Shown one piece after another: positions 9,044-17,352 of a stretch of 64,000 nt of DNA (position 1 is the stretch's first letter; each line of letters opens with the position of its first letter). A model generated the notes under the pieces. It was not told the origin of the DNA. It saw only the letters and a program-made list of their open reading frames with translations, and searched no databases. Source of the stretch: Zwartia hollandica (GTDB lineage: Bacteria; Pseudomonadota; Gammaproteobacteria; Burkholderiales; Burkholderiaceae_B); NCBI RefSeq assembly GCF_019923725.1, contig NZ_JAHXRI010000007.1, positions 62,001 to 126,000 on the forward strand, in the 5' to 3' direction. The position numbers and the translations under genes were made by a program.

Positions 9044-9511
9044 ATGACGACGGTACTCATCGGCAAAGCCGCCCCCGCCTTCACGGCACTGAGCACTTTC
9101 GGTGAAATCACACTCAAACAATGCGTTGGCCGCGGCGTCGTGCTTTATTTTTATCCTAAAGACAACACGCCCGGCTGCACGACCGAAACTGAAAATTTCC
9201 GTGATTTGCACGATCAATTTCTGGCACAAACTTGCGTCGTGATTGGGGTTTCGCGCGACTCACTGAAGTCTCACGAAAATTTCAGTAAGAAACTCGAACT
9301 TCCTTTTCCGCTGATCGCTGACACGGACGAAGTGGTCTGCAACACCTACGGTGTCATCAAATTGAAACAAATGTATGGGAAACAGGTACGTGGCATTGAA
9401 CGCAGTACTTTCTTGATCGACGCCCGTGGCAAACTCGTGCAAGCATGGCGAGGTGTAAAAGTGCCAGGGCACGCCCAAGAGGTGTTGCAAGCCGCTAGTA
9501 GTCTTACCTAA
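9044..9511 (+). CDS. bcp: Thioredoxin-dependent peroxiredoxin (Bcp/PrxQ type)
   Basis: Reduces hydroperoxides in the cytoplasm. The 155-residue protein begins at ATG 9044, behind AAGGAGC; longer in-frame starts inside the previous gene add unrelated sequence. The peroxidatic cysteine is C45 in DNTPGCTTETENF. Position 50, where E. coli Bcp has its resolving cysteine, is glutamate, so this member must be of the 1-Cys kind or use another cysteine such as C64 or C99. It probably shares a transcript with the Mth938-like gene. Confidence 0.92.
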   Translation: MTTVLIGKAAPAFTALSTFGEITLKQCVGRGVVLYFYPKDNTPGCTTETENFRDLHDQFLAQTCVVIGVSRDSLKSHENFSKKLELPFPLIADTDEVVCNTYGVIKLKQMYGKQVRGIERSTFLIDARGKLVQAWRGVKVPGHAQEVLQAASSLT

Positions 9512-9548
9512 TTTTTTCGATCGTTGTAACTCCAGGAGATTGTCTCGT

Positions 9549-11252
9549 ATGCCGTTGCCCAAGCTGCCCACACGCCCTGCCGCCATACTTGACCTAAACG
9601 ATACTGAACCCGATCTCTTACCGCCACTTACACAGACCGCGAAAGGCACACCCGCCCCAGCAATCAAAACAGGATCTCGTGCCCCAGCGCTAGAGGCGCG
9701 CGATGTCCTGCAAAATGAGGGCACAATAGACCAAAGTAGTTCATTCAAACTACCCTCAGCGACAACCCCGGCGCAATCTCCTGTGATCGCACCAAGCAAA
9801 GCTCAGACCACAAAAAAATCGCCCGCACCCCGCACTCCAGCACGCCGAACCACCAAAGCGGACTCGGGCGTACGTAAGTTATTTGTGCTTGATACGAACG
9901 TTCTGCTTCACGACCCCTCCTCTCTGTTCCGTTTCGAGGAGCACGACGTCTTCTTGCCCATGATGACGCTCGAAGAACTTGATCATCAAAAGAAAGGCAT
10001 GTCGGAGGTGGCGCGCAACGCGCGCCAAGTTAGCCGCTCACTAGACACGCTGGTGTCCGAGCACCGGCAACTCGATGAAGGTCTCCCTCTGAGTGGTTTA
10101 GGGCACAAAGACGCCGTTGGACGCTTGTTTTTCCAAACGACGGCAATGGCTAGCACGCTTCCGCCAGATCTCCCGATGGGTAAGGCCGACAACCAAATTC
10201 TCGGTGTTGTGCGTGCATTGCAAGACAAGCATCCCACTCGCGAAGTCGTGCTGGTGTCGAAAGATATCAACATGCGACTTAAGGCGCGTGCGCTATCGAT
10301 GTCGGCGGAAGACTATTTTAATGATCAGGTCCTAGAGGACTCGGACCTGCTCTACACGGGCATGCTGGAATTGCCAGAGAACTTCTGGAATAAACACGGC
10401 AAAGGCGTCGAATCCTGGCAACAAGGTGGCACGACCTTCTATCGGATCAACGGCCCACTATGCAATCAGTTCATGGTGAATCAGTTTGTGTACTTTGAAG
10501 GCTCCATGCCTTTATATGCGCAAGTGCGCGAAGTCAACGGAAAAACGGCGGTACTTGCGACGCTGCGTGACTTCACCCACGGCAAGAATAATGTTTGGGG
10601 TGTGACTGCACGGAACCGCGAACAAAATTTTGCAATGAACCTGCTGATGAATCCAGAGTGCGATTTCGTTTCTCTGCTCGGTCAAGCTGGAACTGGAAAA
10701 ACGCTGATGACACTTGCAGCAGGTCTGGCTCAGGTGCTGGAGACCAAGCGCTACAGCGAGATCATCATGACCCGGGTGACAGTTCCGGTGGGTGAGGATA
10801 TTGGTTTCTTGCCAGGCACCGAGGAAGAAAAAATGCAACCATGGATGGGCGCACTGGAGGACAACCTCGAAGTCCTGAACATGGGCGACGCTGACGGTGG
10901 TGGCAACGAATGGGGACGCACAGCCACCTTGGATTTAATCCGTTCAAAGATCAAAATAAAATCCCTAAACTTCATGCGTGGTCGTACATTTTTAAACAAG
11001 TACCTCATCATCGATGAGGCACAAAATTTAACGCCCAAACAAATGAAGACGCTCATTACACGAGCAGGCCCAGGCACAAAGGTGATTTGTTTGGGGAATA
11101 TTGCGCAGATCGATACACCCTACTTGACCGAGGGCAGCTCCGGACTGACATTTGTGGTCGATCGCTTCAAAGGCTGGCCTCATGCCGGCAGTGTCACGCT
11201 GCAACGCGGCGAGCGTTCACGGCTAGCAGACTACGCCGGGGAAGTACTGTAA
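9549..11252 (+). CDS. phoH2: PIN-domain/PhoH-type ATPase (PhoH2-like)
   Basis: A fusion of a PIN-type ribonuclease domain and a PhoH RNA helicase-like ATPase. Family members of this layout unwind and cleave RNA. From ATG 9549 the protein has 567 residues. Residues 1-105 are low-complexity Pro/Ala/Thr-rich. Residues 110-260 are the PIN domain with FVLDTNVLLHDP (D115) and LEELDHQKKG. The PhoH domain carries Walker A GQAGTGKT at 378-385 and Walker B LIIDEAQN near 485. An upstream TTG at 9540 leaves only one base after AGGAG, so the ATG is preferred. pdxA follows with no gap. Confidence 0.9.
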   Translation: MPLPKLPTRPAAILDLNDTEPDLLPPLTQTAKGTPAPAIKTGSRAPALEARDVLQNEGTIDQSSSFKLPSATTPAQSPVIAPSKAQTTKKSPAPRTPARRTTKADSGVRKLFVLDTNVLLHDPSSLFRFEEHDVFLPMMTLEELDHQKKGMSEVARNARQVSRSLDTLVSEHRQLDEGLPLSGLGHKDAVGRLFFQTTAMASTLPPDLPMGKADNQILGVVRALQDKHPTREVVLVSKDINMRLKARALSMSAEDYFNDQVLEDSDLLYTGMLELPENFWNKHGKGVESWQQGGTTFYRINGPLCNQFMVNQFVYFEGSMPLYAQVREVNGKTAVLATLRDFTHGKNNVWGVTARNREQNFAMNLLMNPECDFVSLLGQAGTGKTLMTLAAGLAQVLETKRYSEIIMTRVTVPVGEDIGFLPGTEEEKMQPWMGALEDNLEVLNMGDADGGGNEWGRTATLDLIRSKIKIKSLNFMRGRTFLNKYLIIDEAQNLTPKQMKTLITRAGPGTKVICLGNIAQIDTPYLTEGSSGLTFVVDRFKGWPHAGSVTLQRGERSRLADYAGEVL

Positions 11253-12236
11253 ATGTCGTTACCGGTTGCGCTGACGGTCGGGGATGCCGCGGGCATCGGG
11301 CCAGAGATTATTGTGAAACTTCATGCGCAAGGTTTAGCTGCTGCATGCGTCGTGTATGGTGATGTCGGTGCGCTCGAGCGCGCTGCGAAGATGCTCGGCT
11401 TGCCGATGCAATGCATCACAGTCGACACACCACAAAGCGTTCCGCAGCGACCTCAGCCAGGTTACCTATATGTGCGTCCAACAAAGCCCGCACTTCCGGA
11501 GAATCTACCTCTAGGGCGTGTGGACGCACGCGCTGGAGCGGCTGCCGTTGAAGCCTTGCGTATGGCAATCGACGATGCCATGCAAAAGCATGTGCGCGCG
11601 ATCGTGACTGCTCCGCTGAACAAAGAATCGATGCATGCTGCGGGCATTGATTTCCCTGGGCATACAGAAATACTTGCTGAGCAATCAGGTACTGAGCATG
11701 TTGCAATGATGCTCGTCAACGATCAGTTACGCGTGATCCTCGCGACCATACACATTGCGTTAGCCGCAGTACCTCGCACGCTCACGATTGAACTTGAACG
11801 GCGCACCATTGAGCTTGCACATCGAGCATGCATGGCGCTGGGCATACCCGCACCGCGTGTGGCGGTTGCAGGTCTTAACCCGCACGCGGGCGAACAGCGC
11901 AAGTTTGGCAATGAGGATCTCGACATCATCGCTCCTGCGATCGCGCTGGCACGTGCCCAAGGCATCGATGCCACTGGGCCGTGGCCAGGCGACACCGTCT
12001 TCATGCGCGCACGCCAAGGTGAGTTTGATATTTGTGTGGCTCAGTATCACGACCAGGGTCTCATACCGATTAAGTATCTTGGCTTGGATCAAGGCGTTAA
12101 CGTAACCGTTGGTCTGCCGTTTGTACGCACGAGTGTGGACCACGGGACAGCGTTTGATATCGCCGGTCAAGGGGTGGCTGACCCATCGTCTTTGCGCACC
12201 GCGTTCGATCTTGCGCTTGCTCTTACCCACGCATAA
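11253..12236 (+). CDS. pdxA: 4-hydroxythreonine-4-phosphate dehydrogenase
   Basis: NAD-dependent oxidation and decarboxylation of 4-phosphohydroxythreonine in pyridoxal phosphate synthesis. The 327-residue protein has the substrate and metal motifs TAPLNKESMHAAG, FPGHTEIL, NPHAGE and YHDQGLIPIK, including the metal-binding histidines. The ATG directly follows the phoH2-like stop, so the two are co-transcribed. That pairing is a matter of position only; I infer no functional link. Confidence 0.96.
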   Translation: MSLPVALTVGDAAGIGPEIIVKLHAQGLAAACVVYGDVGALERAAKMLGLPMQCITVDTPQSVPQRPQPGYLYVRPTKPALPENLPLGRVDARAGAAAVEALRMAIDDAMQKHVRAIVTAPLNKESMHAAGIDFPGHTEILAEQSGTEHVAMMLVNDQLRVILATIHIALAAVPRTLTIELERRTIELAHRACMALGIPAPRVAVAGLNPHAGEQRKFGNEDLDIIAPAIALARAQGIDATGPWPGDTVFMRARQGEFDICVAQYHDQGLIPIKYLGLDQGVNVTVGLPFVRTSVDHGTAFDIAGQGVADPSSLRTAFDLALALTHA

Positions 12237-12290
12237 GACCCCGAGATAAACTAGGTACAAACCCTATAATCAGCGTCTTTACATAAAATC

Positions 12291-12321
12291 TTAGGTTAAA
12301 TAACCTCTCTAAGTATATAAT
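12291..12321 (+). promoter_or_regulatory. Candidate promoter upstream of the PBP7-type endopeptidase
   Basis: TATAAT at 12316-12321 lies 35 bases before the ATG. The best -35 candidate is TTAGGT at 12291-12296 with a 19-base spacer. A second TATAAT is at 12265-12270. A small inverted repeat, AGGTTA-AA-TAACCT, sits between the two boxes. The -35 matches are weak. Confidence 0.4.
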
Positions 12322-12355
12322 TTGACTGGTTTTTATACTTGATGAGGCGCTGGGA

Positions 12356-13495
12356 ATGCGTTTGAAGCTCGCTTTACCCTTACAAAAAGCATGGATTTCA
12401 AGCTTGGTCTGCTTGGGACTTGCCGCCTCTCCGGTCTGCGCAAAAGCGCAACAAACTACGACAAGCAGCACCTCGTCTACCCAAGCAGCAAAACCTAAGA
12501 GCACTAACTCTACAAAGAAAAAGCAACAAACAGCGAAATCAACTAAAAACTCTGCACCAAAGTCAACTGCCGACAGAAAAGCCGCCCCCGCAGGAGCTCC
12601 ACAAGGGAATCGCGCGGTCGCACCTAAAAATGCAAAGGCCCCAGCAGGCGCCAAAGCCGTTGTCCCTGCAGCAAACCATGGAAAGAGTGCGGCGGGAACG
12701 GCAGCAGGCGTGGTAGCTGCCGCAGGTGGTTTGCGCTCGAACGTGGTCTTTGTCCAAGACTTAAACAGCAAAGCTGTGCTGTATTCGCGCAATGAGCAAG
12801 TCGTGCGCCCTATCGCGTCCATCACAAAGTTGATGACCGCCGTCATCATCGTCGATGCGAAACTCCCGATGAGTGAAGTGATTCAAATCACGCAAGCTGA
12901 CGTCGATGTTGTCAAACACAGCCGGTCACGCTTAGCTGTTGGTGCAAAACACACGCGTGGCGACCTTATGCATTTAGCGCTGATGTCGTCAGAGAACCGT
13001 GCTGCGCACGCACTGGGACGTACTTACCCAGGCGGTATGACCGCCTTCGTGAATGCCATGAATGCGAAGGCGCGCGAACTGGGTATGGCGCAGTCAACCT
13101 TTGTGGAACCGACTGGCTTGTCGAGCGCTAACGTCTCTACGCCACGCGACCTAGTCAAGTTGTTGCAGGCCTCCGCTTCTCGACCTGCAATCCGCTTTTA
13201 TACGACTGACCACCAGCACGAGGTTCGCTCGGCTGGCCACCCTACTCTATTCCGCAACACCAATATGCTTGTCACGAATCCTAGCTGGGATATCAAAGTA
13301 TCCAAGACTGGTTTCATCAATGAAGCGGGTCAGTGTTTAGTAATGGTGGCGCGTATCAACAATCGTGATACGGCGATTGTGCTGCTCAATGCTGAGGGCA
13401 AAGGCACCCGCATTGGCGACGCAGTCAAAATCAAGCAAATGATTCAGTCTAAGCAAGTTGCCGCAGTGCCAACAGAAATGGCAAGCTTGAACTAA
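12356..13495 (+). CDS. pbpG: D-alanyl-D-alanine endopeptidase (PBP7/PbpG-like)
   Basis: A periplasmic serine peptidase of the S11 family that cuts D,D cross-links in peptidoglycan. In the 379-residue protein a hydrophobic N-terminal signal segment (about 1-30) is followed by a Lys/Ala/Pro/Thr-rich linker (about 35-115). The catalytic domain then has the serine motif SITK (S155, K158), SEN (212-214) and KTG (317-319). The linker, much longer than usual, probably spans toward the cell wall. The gene converges on dnaB with a 19-base gap. Confidence 0.9.
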   Translation: MRLKLALPLQKAWISSLVCLGLAASPVCAKAQQTTTSSTSSTQAAKPKSTNSTKKKQQTAKSTKNSAPKSTADRKAAPAGAPQGNRAVAPKNAKAPAGAKAVVPAANHGKSAAGTAAGVVAAAGGLRSNVVFVQDLNSKAVLYSRNEQVVRPIASITKLMTAVIIVDAKLPMSEVIQITQADVDVVKHSRSRLAVGAKHTRGDLMHLALMSSENRAAHALGRTYPGGMTAFVNAMNAKARELGMAQSTFVEPTGLSSANVSTPRDLVKLLQASASRPAIRFYTTDHQHEVRSAGHPTLFRNTNMLVTNPSWDIKVSKTGFINEAGQCLVMVARINNRDTAIVLLNAEGKGTRIGDAVKIKQMIQSKQVAAVPTEMASLN

Positions 13496-13514
13496 TCGAC
13501 ACGTTCTTGCCGAG

Positions 13515-14897
13515 CTAGTAACCCGATTGAGAAGACCCACCAGCAAAGTTCAAAAAGCGTGTACTTGAACCCTGGAAGGTTAAACGAACGGTACCGATTG
13601 GACCATTACGCTGTTTACCCACAATGATTTCTGCTGTCCCCTTATCGGGTGAGTCTGGGTTATAGACCTCATCGCGATAAATAAACAAAATCAAGTCAGC
13701 ATCCTGCTCAATTGCACCTGATTCGCGCAAGTCACTCATGACGGGACGCTTGTTAGGACGTTGTTCGAGACTGCGGTTCAACTGCGAAAGTGCAATCACG
13801 GGACAATCGAGCTCTTTACCCAAGGCTTTAAGCGAGCGACTGATTTCCGAGATTTCTGTTGCACGGTTTTCTCCCGCTGAGCTTGCCCCCATCAACTGCA
13901 AGTAATCGATGACGATCAGCCCTAAGCGACCGCACTGACGCGCCAAGCGACGTGCACGTGCGCGCACTTCTACCGAACTCAGTGCCGGCGTTTCGTCAAT
14001 ATAGAGCTGCGCATCCTGCATACGCTGAACGGCATGGGTCACACGAGGCCAGTCATCTGCAAGCAGCTTCCCGGTTCGCATCCGATGCTGATCAAGCATA
14101 CCGACCGAGCCCAACATCCGCATCGCGAGCTGTACCGCACCCATTTCCATCGAGAATACCGCCACAGGTAAGCCATGCTCGATAGCCACGTGTTCCGCGA
14201 TGTTCATCGCAAGCGAAGTCTTACCCATTGAAGGACGACCTGCCACAATGACGAGATCACCACCCTGTAGCCCAGAGGTCATGCGATCTAGGTCCGTGAA
14301 GCCTGTCGGTACACCTGTGACGTCAGTATCGCCCTCACGGTGATACAGCTCGTCGATCCGCTCTACGACCTCGGACAGCAAGGGCTGGATCTCACGAAAC
14401 CCTGTCGTGGCTTTGGCGCCCTCTTGCGCAATCTTAAAAACTTTCGACTCTGCCTCATCGAGCAGTTGCCGCGCCTCTTTACCCTGCGGATTGAAGGCTG
14501 CTGCGGCAATCTCATCCGCGACGCTCACTAGCTTGCGCAGCATGGATCGTTCGCGCACGATCTCAGCGTAACGACGGATGTTTGCAGCAGAGGGGGTGTT
14601 GTGCGCGAGCGCGTTTAAATAGGCTAAGCCACCAACCTCTTCGGACTTACCAACGCTTGCAATCGACTCGTGAACCGTCACTACGTCCGCAGCACGCGAT
14701 AAGTTAATTAATCTGGCGATATGATGCCAAATCAATCGATGATCAAACCGATAGAAATCCTCTTCGTTCACGACGTCCGTGATACGTTCCCAGGCGGCGT
14801 TATCGAGCAAAAGACCACCTAATACCGACTGTTCCGCCTCGACCGAGTGAGGGGGAACGCGCAGGTACTCCAGCTGAGGATCGGGTGCATTATTCAT
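13515..14897 (-). CDS. dnaB: Replicative DNA helicase DnaB
   Basis: Hexameric 5'-3' helicase of the replication fork. From ATG 14897 the protein has 460 residues and begins MNNAPDPQLEYLRVPPHSVEAEQSVLGG, the form seen in the Bordetella group. The longer in-frame start at 14948 adds an unrelated stretch. An N-terminal primase-interacting domain is followed by a RecA-like domain with Walker A GRPSMGKTS and the motif VIDYLQLM. The start lies inside the last codons of the upstream kinase-fold gene, and no ribosome-binding site is obvious, so translational coupling is likely. Confidence 0.96.
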   Translation of the reverse strand: MNNAPDPQLEYLRVPPHSVEAEQSVLGGLLLDNAAWERITDVVNEEDFYRFDHRLIWHHIARLINLSRAADVVTVHESIASVGKSEEVGGLAYLNALAHNTPSAANIRRYAEIVRERSMLRKLVSVADEIAAAAFNPQGKEARQLLDEAESKVFKIAQEGAKATTGFREIQPLLSEVVERIDELYHREGDTDVTGVPTGFTDLDRMTSGLQGGDLVIVAGRPSMGKTSLAMNIAEHVAIEHGLPVAVFSMEMGAVQLAMRMLGSVGMLDQHRMRTGKLLADDWPRVTHAVQRMQDAQLYIDETPALSSVEVRARARRLARQCGRLGLIVIDYLQLMGASSAGENRATEISEISRSLKALGKELDCPVIALSQLNRSLEQRPNKRPVMSDLRESGAIEQDADLILFIYRDEVYNPDSPDKGTAEIIVGKQRNGPIGTVRLTFQGSSTRFLNFAGGSSQSGY

Positions 14898-15726
14898 CTG
14901 GTAATGATAACCGTAAGGCATCGGTGACGTACAAGAATCCTCTGACATCTCGGCCAGGAAGACACTTTAGTAACCACCCAAGATATTTTTGAATACAACC
15001 CATGGTCGAGGCGATTCTCTGTAACGCTTCTTTGACTGATGGGTCGGGGTTCGCGACAAGGTAAGCCTGAAGGAGGCGCAGGGATAAGTCTTGACGCTCA
15101 GTCATGCCAAACTGCTTGCCTCTAAGCCCAGCCATTGAGGAAACCATCTGATACACGTCATAGGCCTGCCCCAAAGGTCGGGATAAGGCTTCGCCTATGT
15201 TTTCCTCGAAGTCGATCCTTGTCAAAACATCCCCTTCGCACATCAGGTTTCGGAGTTGCGCTCCACCATGCACAAAACCCGCACGATGAAACGCAGCTAA
15301 ATCCCGCGCTGCACGATCCATCCAGATTAAGCGGGCGGCGGGCGTGTCAATCCGGATGAGATAAGGCAAGTCTTGGCCCACATACTCGAGCACCAAAACA
15401 TCAGACATATGCCTCCAAACATTGGGTACTCGCCACCCATGTCTAGATAAAAACTCAAGCTTTCGCGCCTCATCACTAAGCGTTGTCCGCATGAGCACAC
15501 TAACTCGCGGGCGCTCTCCCAAAGCGAGCCAACACATACAGGACAATAACGACGCCCGCGCATAGTGCATCCCGTACACCAACTTGTCCGCGAACTGAGG
15601 CCTTCGCAATTTAACAACGCAGCGGTGCCCTTCAATATCGACAAAGTGCACTGACGAAGGCTCAGAAGCATGCTCTGCAAGCCATTGGGTAAGCGCGCGC
15701 TGAAACGAAGAGTCAGAGTTGAGCAT
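14890..15726 (-). CDS. Atypical kinase-fold protein (RIO/Bud32/LPS-kinase-like)
   Basis: About 278 residues resembling small bacterial kinase-fold proteins. An N-lobe lysine lies in RCVVKLRR (about residue 39) and a glutamate in SDEARKLEFL. The hinge is VLVLEYVGQDLPY, a catalytic-loop-like motif is FVHGGAQLRNLM, and a metal-binding motif is RIDFEEN. The usual HGD of this superfamily reads HGG here, so the catalytic aspartate is missing while the asparagine and DFE are kept. The start is ATG 15726 (a GTG lies one codon before). Its end overlaps dnaB by eight bases. Substrate and activity are unknown; it could be a pseudokinase. Confidence 0.6.
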   Translation of the reverse strand: MLNSDSSFQRALTQWLAEHASEPSSVHFVDIEGHRCVVKLRRPQFADKLVYGMHYARASLLSCMCWLALGERPRVSVLMRTTLSDEARKLEFLSRHGWRVPNVWRHMSDVLVLEYVGQDLPYLIRIDTPAARLIWMDRAARDLAAFHRAGFVHGGAQLRNLMCEGDVLTRIDFEENIGEALSRPLGQAYDVYQMVSSMAGLRGKQFGMTERQDLSLRLLQAYLVANPDPSVKEALQRIASTMGCIQKYLGWLLKCLPGRDVRGFLYVTDALRLSLPDE

Positions 15727-15741
15727 CACGTTGGATTAAAA

Positions 15742-15773
15742 ATCAAAAAGCCGGCTCGAGCCGGCTTTTTGAT
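15742..15773 (-). terminator. Perfect 32-base palindromic terminator after rplI
   Basis: Two 16-base arms with no loop form a perfect inverted repeat with the core AAAAAGCCGGCTCGAGCC. A T-run follows the GC stem on either strand, so it can stop transcripts in both directions. It sits 16 bases after the rplI stop, between the ribosomal operon and the kinase-dnaB pair. Confidence 0.88.
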
Positions 15774-15788
15774 GCGTTGAGCGCTAAC

Positions 15789-16244
15789 TTAAACGAGATC
15801 GCCAACCACGACTACTGTAATGCTGCTCACCACATCAGGATGCAGTGAAACTTGCACAGGGAATTCGCCGACCGTCTTCAAGGGACCTTCAGGCAAACGC
15901 ACTTGTGCTTTTTCGATGCCAGCAAAACCGGCAGTAACCAAACCAGCCGCGATATCCATGTTGGTGACAGAACCAAACAGACGGCCATCCACACCAGCTT
16001 TTTGTGTAATGCTGAGTGAGAAGCTTTCCATACGCTGGCCAAGTGCTTGGGCGGCAACCAGTTTTTCAGCCTGGGCTTTTTCGAGCTCAGCGCGACGGAG
16101 CTCGAACTCTTTAAGAGCGGTCTCGGTCGCACGACGTGCTTTTTTCTGAGGAATCAGGAAGTTACGGGCGTAACCATCACGCACGCGCACGACTTCACCG
16201 AGATTCCCTACGTTAACGACTTTTTCGAGAAGAATGATTTGCAT
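15789..16244 (-). CDS. rplI: 50S ribosomal protein L9
   Basis: Binds domain V of 23S rRNA near the L1 stalk. The 151-residue protein has the canonical N-terminal start [30 protein letters not shown] with its Gly/Lys-rich RNA-binding motif, a long central helix and a C-terminal domain. It is the last gene of the rpsF-priB-rpsR-rplI operon, 14 bases after rpsR, and is followed by a strong terminator. Confidence 0.98.
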   Translation of the reverse strand: MQIILLEKVVNVGNLGEVVRVRDGYARNFLIPQKKARRATETALKEFELRRAELEKAQAEKLVAAQALGQRMESFSLSITQKAGVDGRLFGSVTNMDIAAGLVTAGFAGIEKAQVRLPEGPLKTVGEFPVQVSLHPDVVSSITVVVVGDLV

Positions 16245-16258
16245 AGTAGGCCTCGGGA

Positions 16259-16531
16259 TCAGTTGTGGTTGTCAGTGAACGGCAACAGAGCCAAGAAGCG
16301 CGCACGCTTGATTGCTGAGTCGAGTTGACGCTGATAAATCGCCTTGGTACCAGTCAGGCGAGCAGGAATAATCTTGCCATTCTCTTGAATGAAATCACGC
16401 AGTGTGTCGAGATCTTTGTAATCGATCTCATCAACACCGGCGGCGCTGAAGCGACAAAACTTACGACGCTTGAAAAGCGGATTTTGTTGGGTGAACTTCT
16501 TTTTTTCTTTACGTTTACCGAAGAAAGCCAT
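16259..16531 (-). CDS. rpsR: 30S ribosomal protein S18
   Basis: Small-subunit protein that forms a heterodimer with S6 on the platform. The 90-residue protein has the family core [21 protein letters not shown] and [20 protein letters not shown]. It is slightly longer than E. coli S18 because of a Lys-rich N-terminus. It lies between priB and rplI, 12 bases after priB. Confidence 0.98.
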   Translation of the reverse strand: MAFFGKRKEKKKFTQQNPLFKRRKFCRFSAAGVDEIDYKDLDTLRDFIQENGKIIPARLTGTKAIYQRQLDSAIKRARFLALLPFTDNHN

Positions 16532-16543
16532 GATATGCCCTAT

Positions 16544-16834
16544 TCAAATTTGTTCGATGCGCTGCGCATGCAGCCTAAATTTTTGAGAATCTTTTCTAAC
16601 CGGTGCCAGAAATCCTTGAACGTTTACTGAGCGCCCTAAACTTATTGTGCTAGTCATCTGTGCTAAGTCTGCCATCGCAACTACCGTAATACTGAGGGTA
16701 ATGCGACGAGGCTGGCCTGCTTCGATCACTTCGGATTCATGTGAGAGTAAGAATTCGAGAACTGGAACCCCAGATGGTGTGTACCTTAAGGGAGAAAGCT
16801 CTACGACCTGACCCTGCACTTCAAGCCGATTCAC
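16544..16834 (-). CDS. priB: Primosomal replication protein N
   Basis: A single-stranded-DNA-binding OB-fold protein of the PriA-PriB-DnaT restart primosome. The 96-residue protein shows the family start NRLEVQGQVVELSPLRYTPSGVPVLEFLLSHES. Its position between rpsF and rpsR is diagnostic. It is separated from rpsF by 12 bases. Confidence 0.95.
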   Translation of the reverse strand: MNRLEVQGQVVELSPLRYTPSGVPVLEFLLSHESEVIEAGQPRRITLSITVVAMADLAQMTSTISLGRSVNVQGFLAPVRKDSQKFRLHAQRIEQI

Positions 16835-16846
16835 AACAAATCCGGA

Positions 16847-17221
16847 TTACTCAACGTCGTCGGACATCGACTCAGCTGATGCCTTACGCGCCTCATCACG
16901 CTCGACCTGCTTCATCATGATTGAAGGCTCAGTTTGAGCAGCTTTAGTCTTGATGACAAGGTGACGCAACACGGCATCGTTGTAACGGAAAGAATGTTCG
17001 AGTTCGTCGAGCGTTGCTTGACCGCACTCAATGTTGAAGCACAAGTAATGCGCTTTCACGAGTTTTTGAATTGGGTAAGCCAGTTGACGACGACCCCAGT
17101 CTTCTGTGCGGTGAACTTTACCGCCCTGAGTCGTCACCAACGCTTGATAGCGCTCAACCATCGCGGGCACTTGCTCGCTTTGGTCTGGGTGAACGATAAA
17201 AACAATTTCATAATGGCGCAT
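16847..17221 (-). CDS. rpsF: 30S ribosomal protein S6
   Basis: Platform protein of the small subunit, partner of S18. The start is ATG 17221, preceded by AGGAG, giving 124 residues beginning [25 protein letters not shown]. Longer in-frame starts extend into non-coding sequence. The C-terminal tail is acidic (SMSDDVE), though without the poly-glutamate stretch modified by RimK in E. coli. It is the first gene of the S6-PriB-S18-L9 operon. Confidence 0.98.
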   Translation of the reverse strand: MRHYEIVFIVHPDQSEQVPAMVERYQALVTTQGGKVHRTEDWGRRQLAYPIQKLVKAHYLCFNIECGQATLDELEHSFRYNDAVLRHLVIKTKAAQTEPSIMMKQVERDEARKASAESMSDDVE

Positions 17222-17352
17222 GCAATGCACTCCTAAGGATGTCCGGCGCCCTGTATGAAGACAAAACGCCGGGGACAGCCCGCCAGGGCCAAACATTGGC
17301 TGGTCGAGCAAGAAAGCCTTGTATTTTCGCGTATTTACGCTCAAAACGCAAA

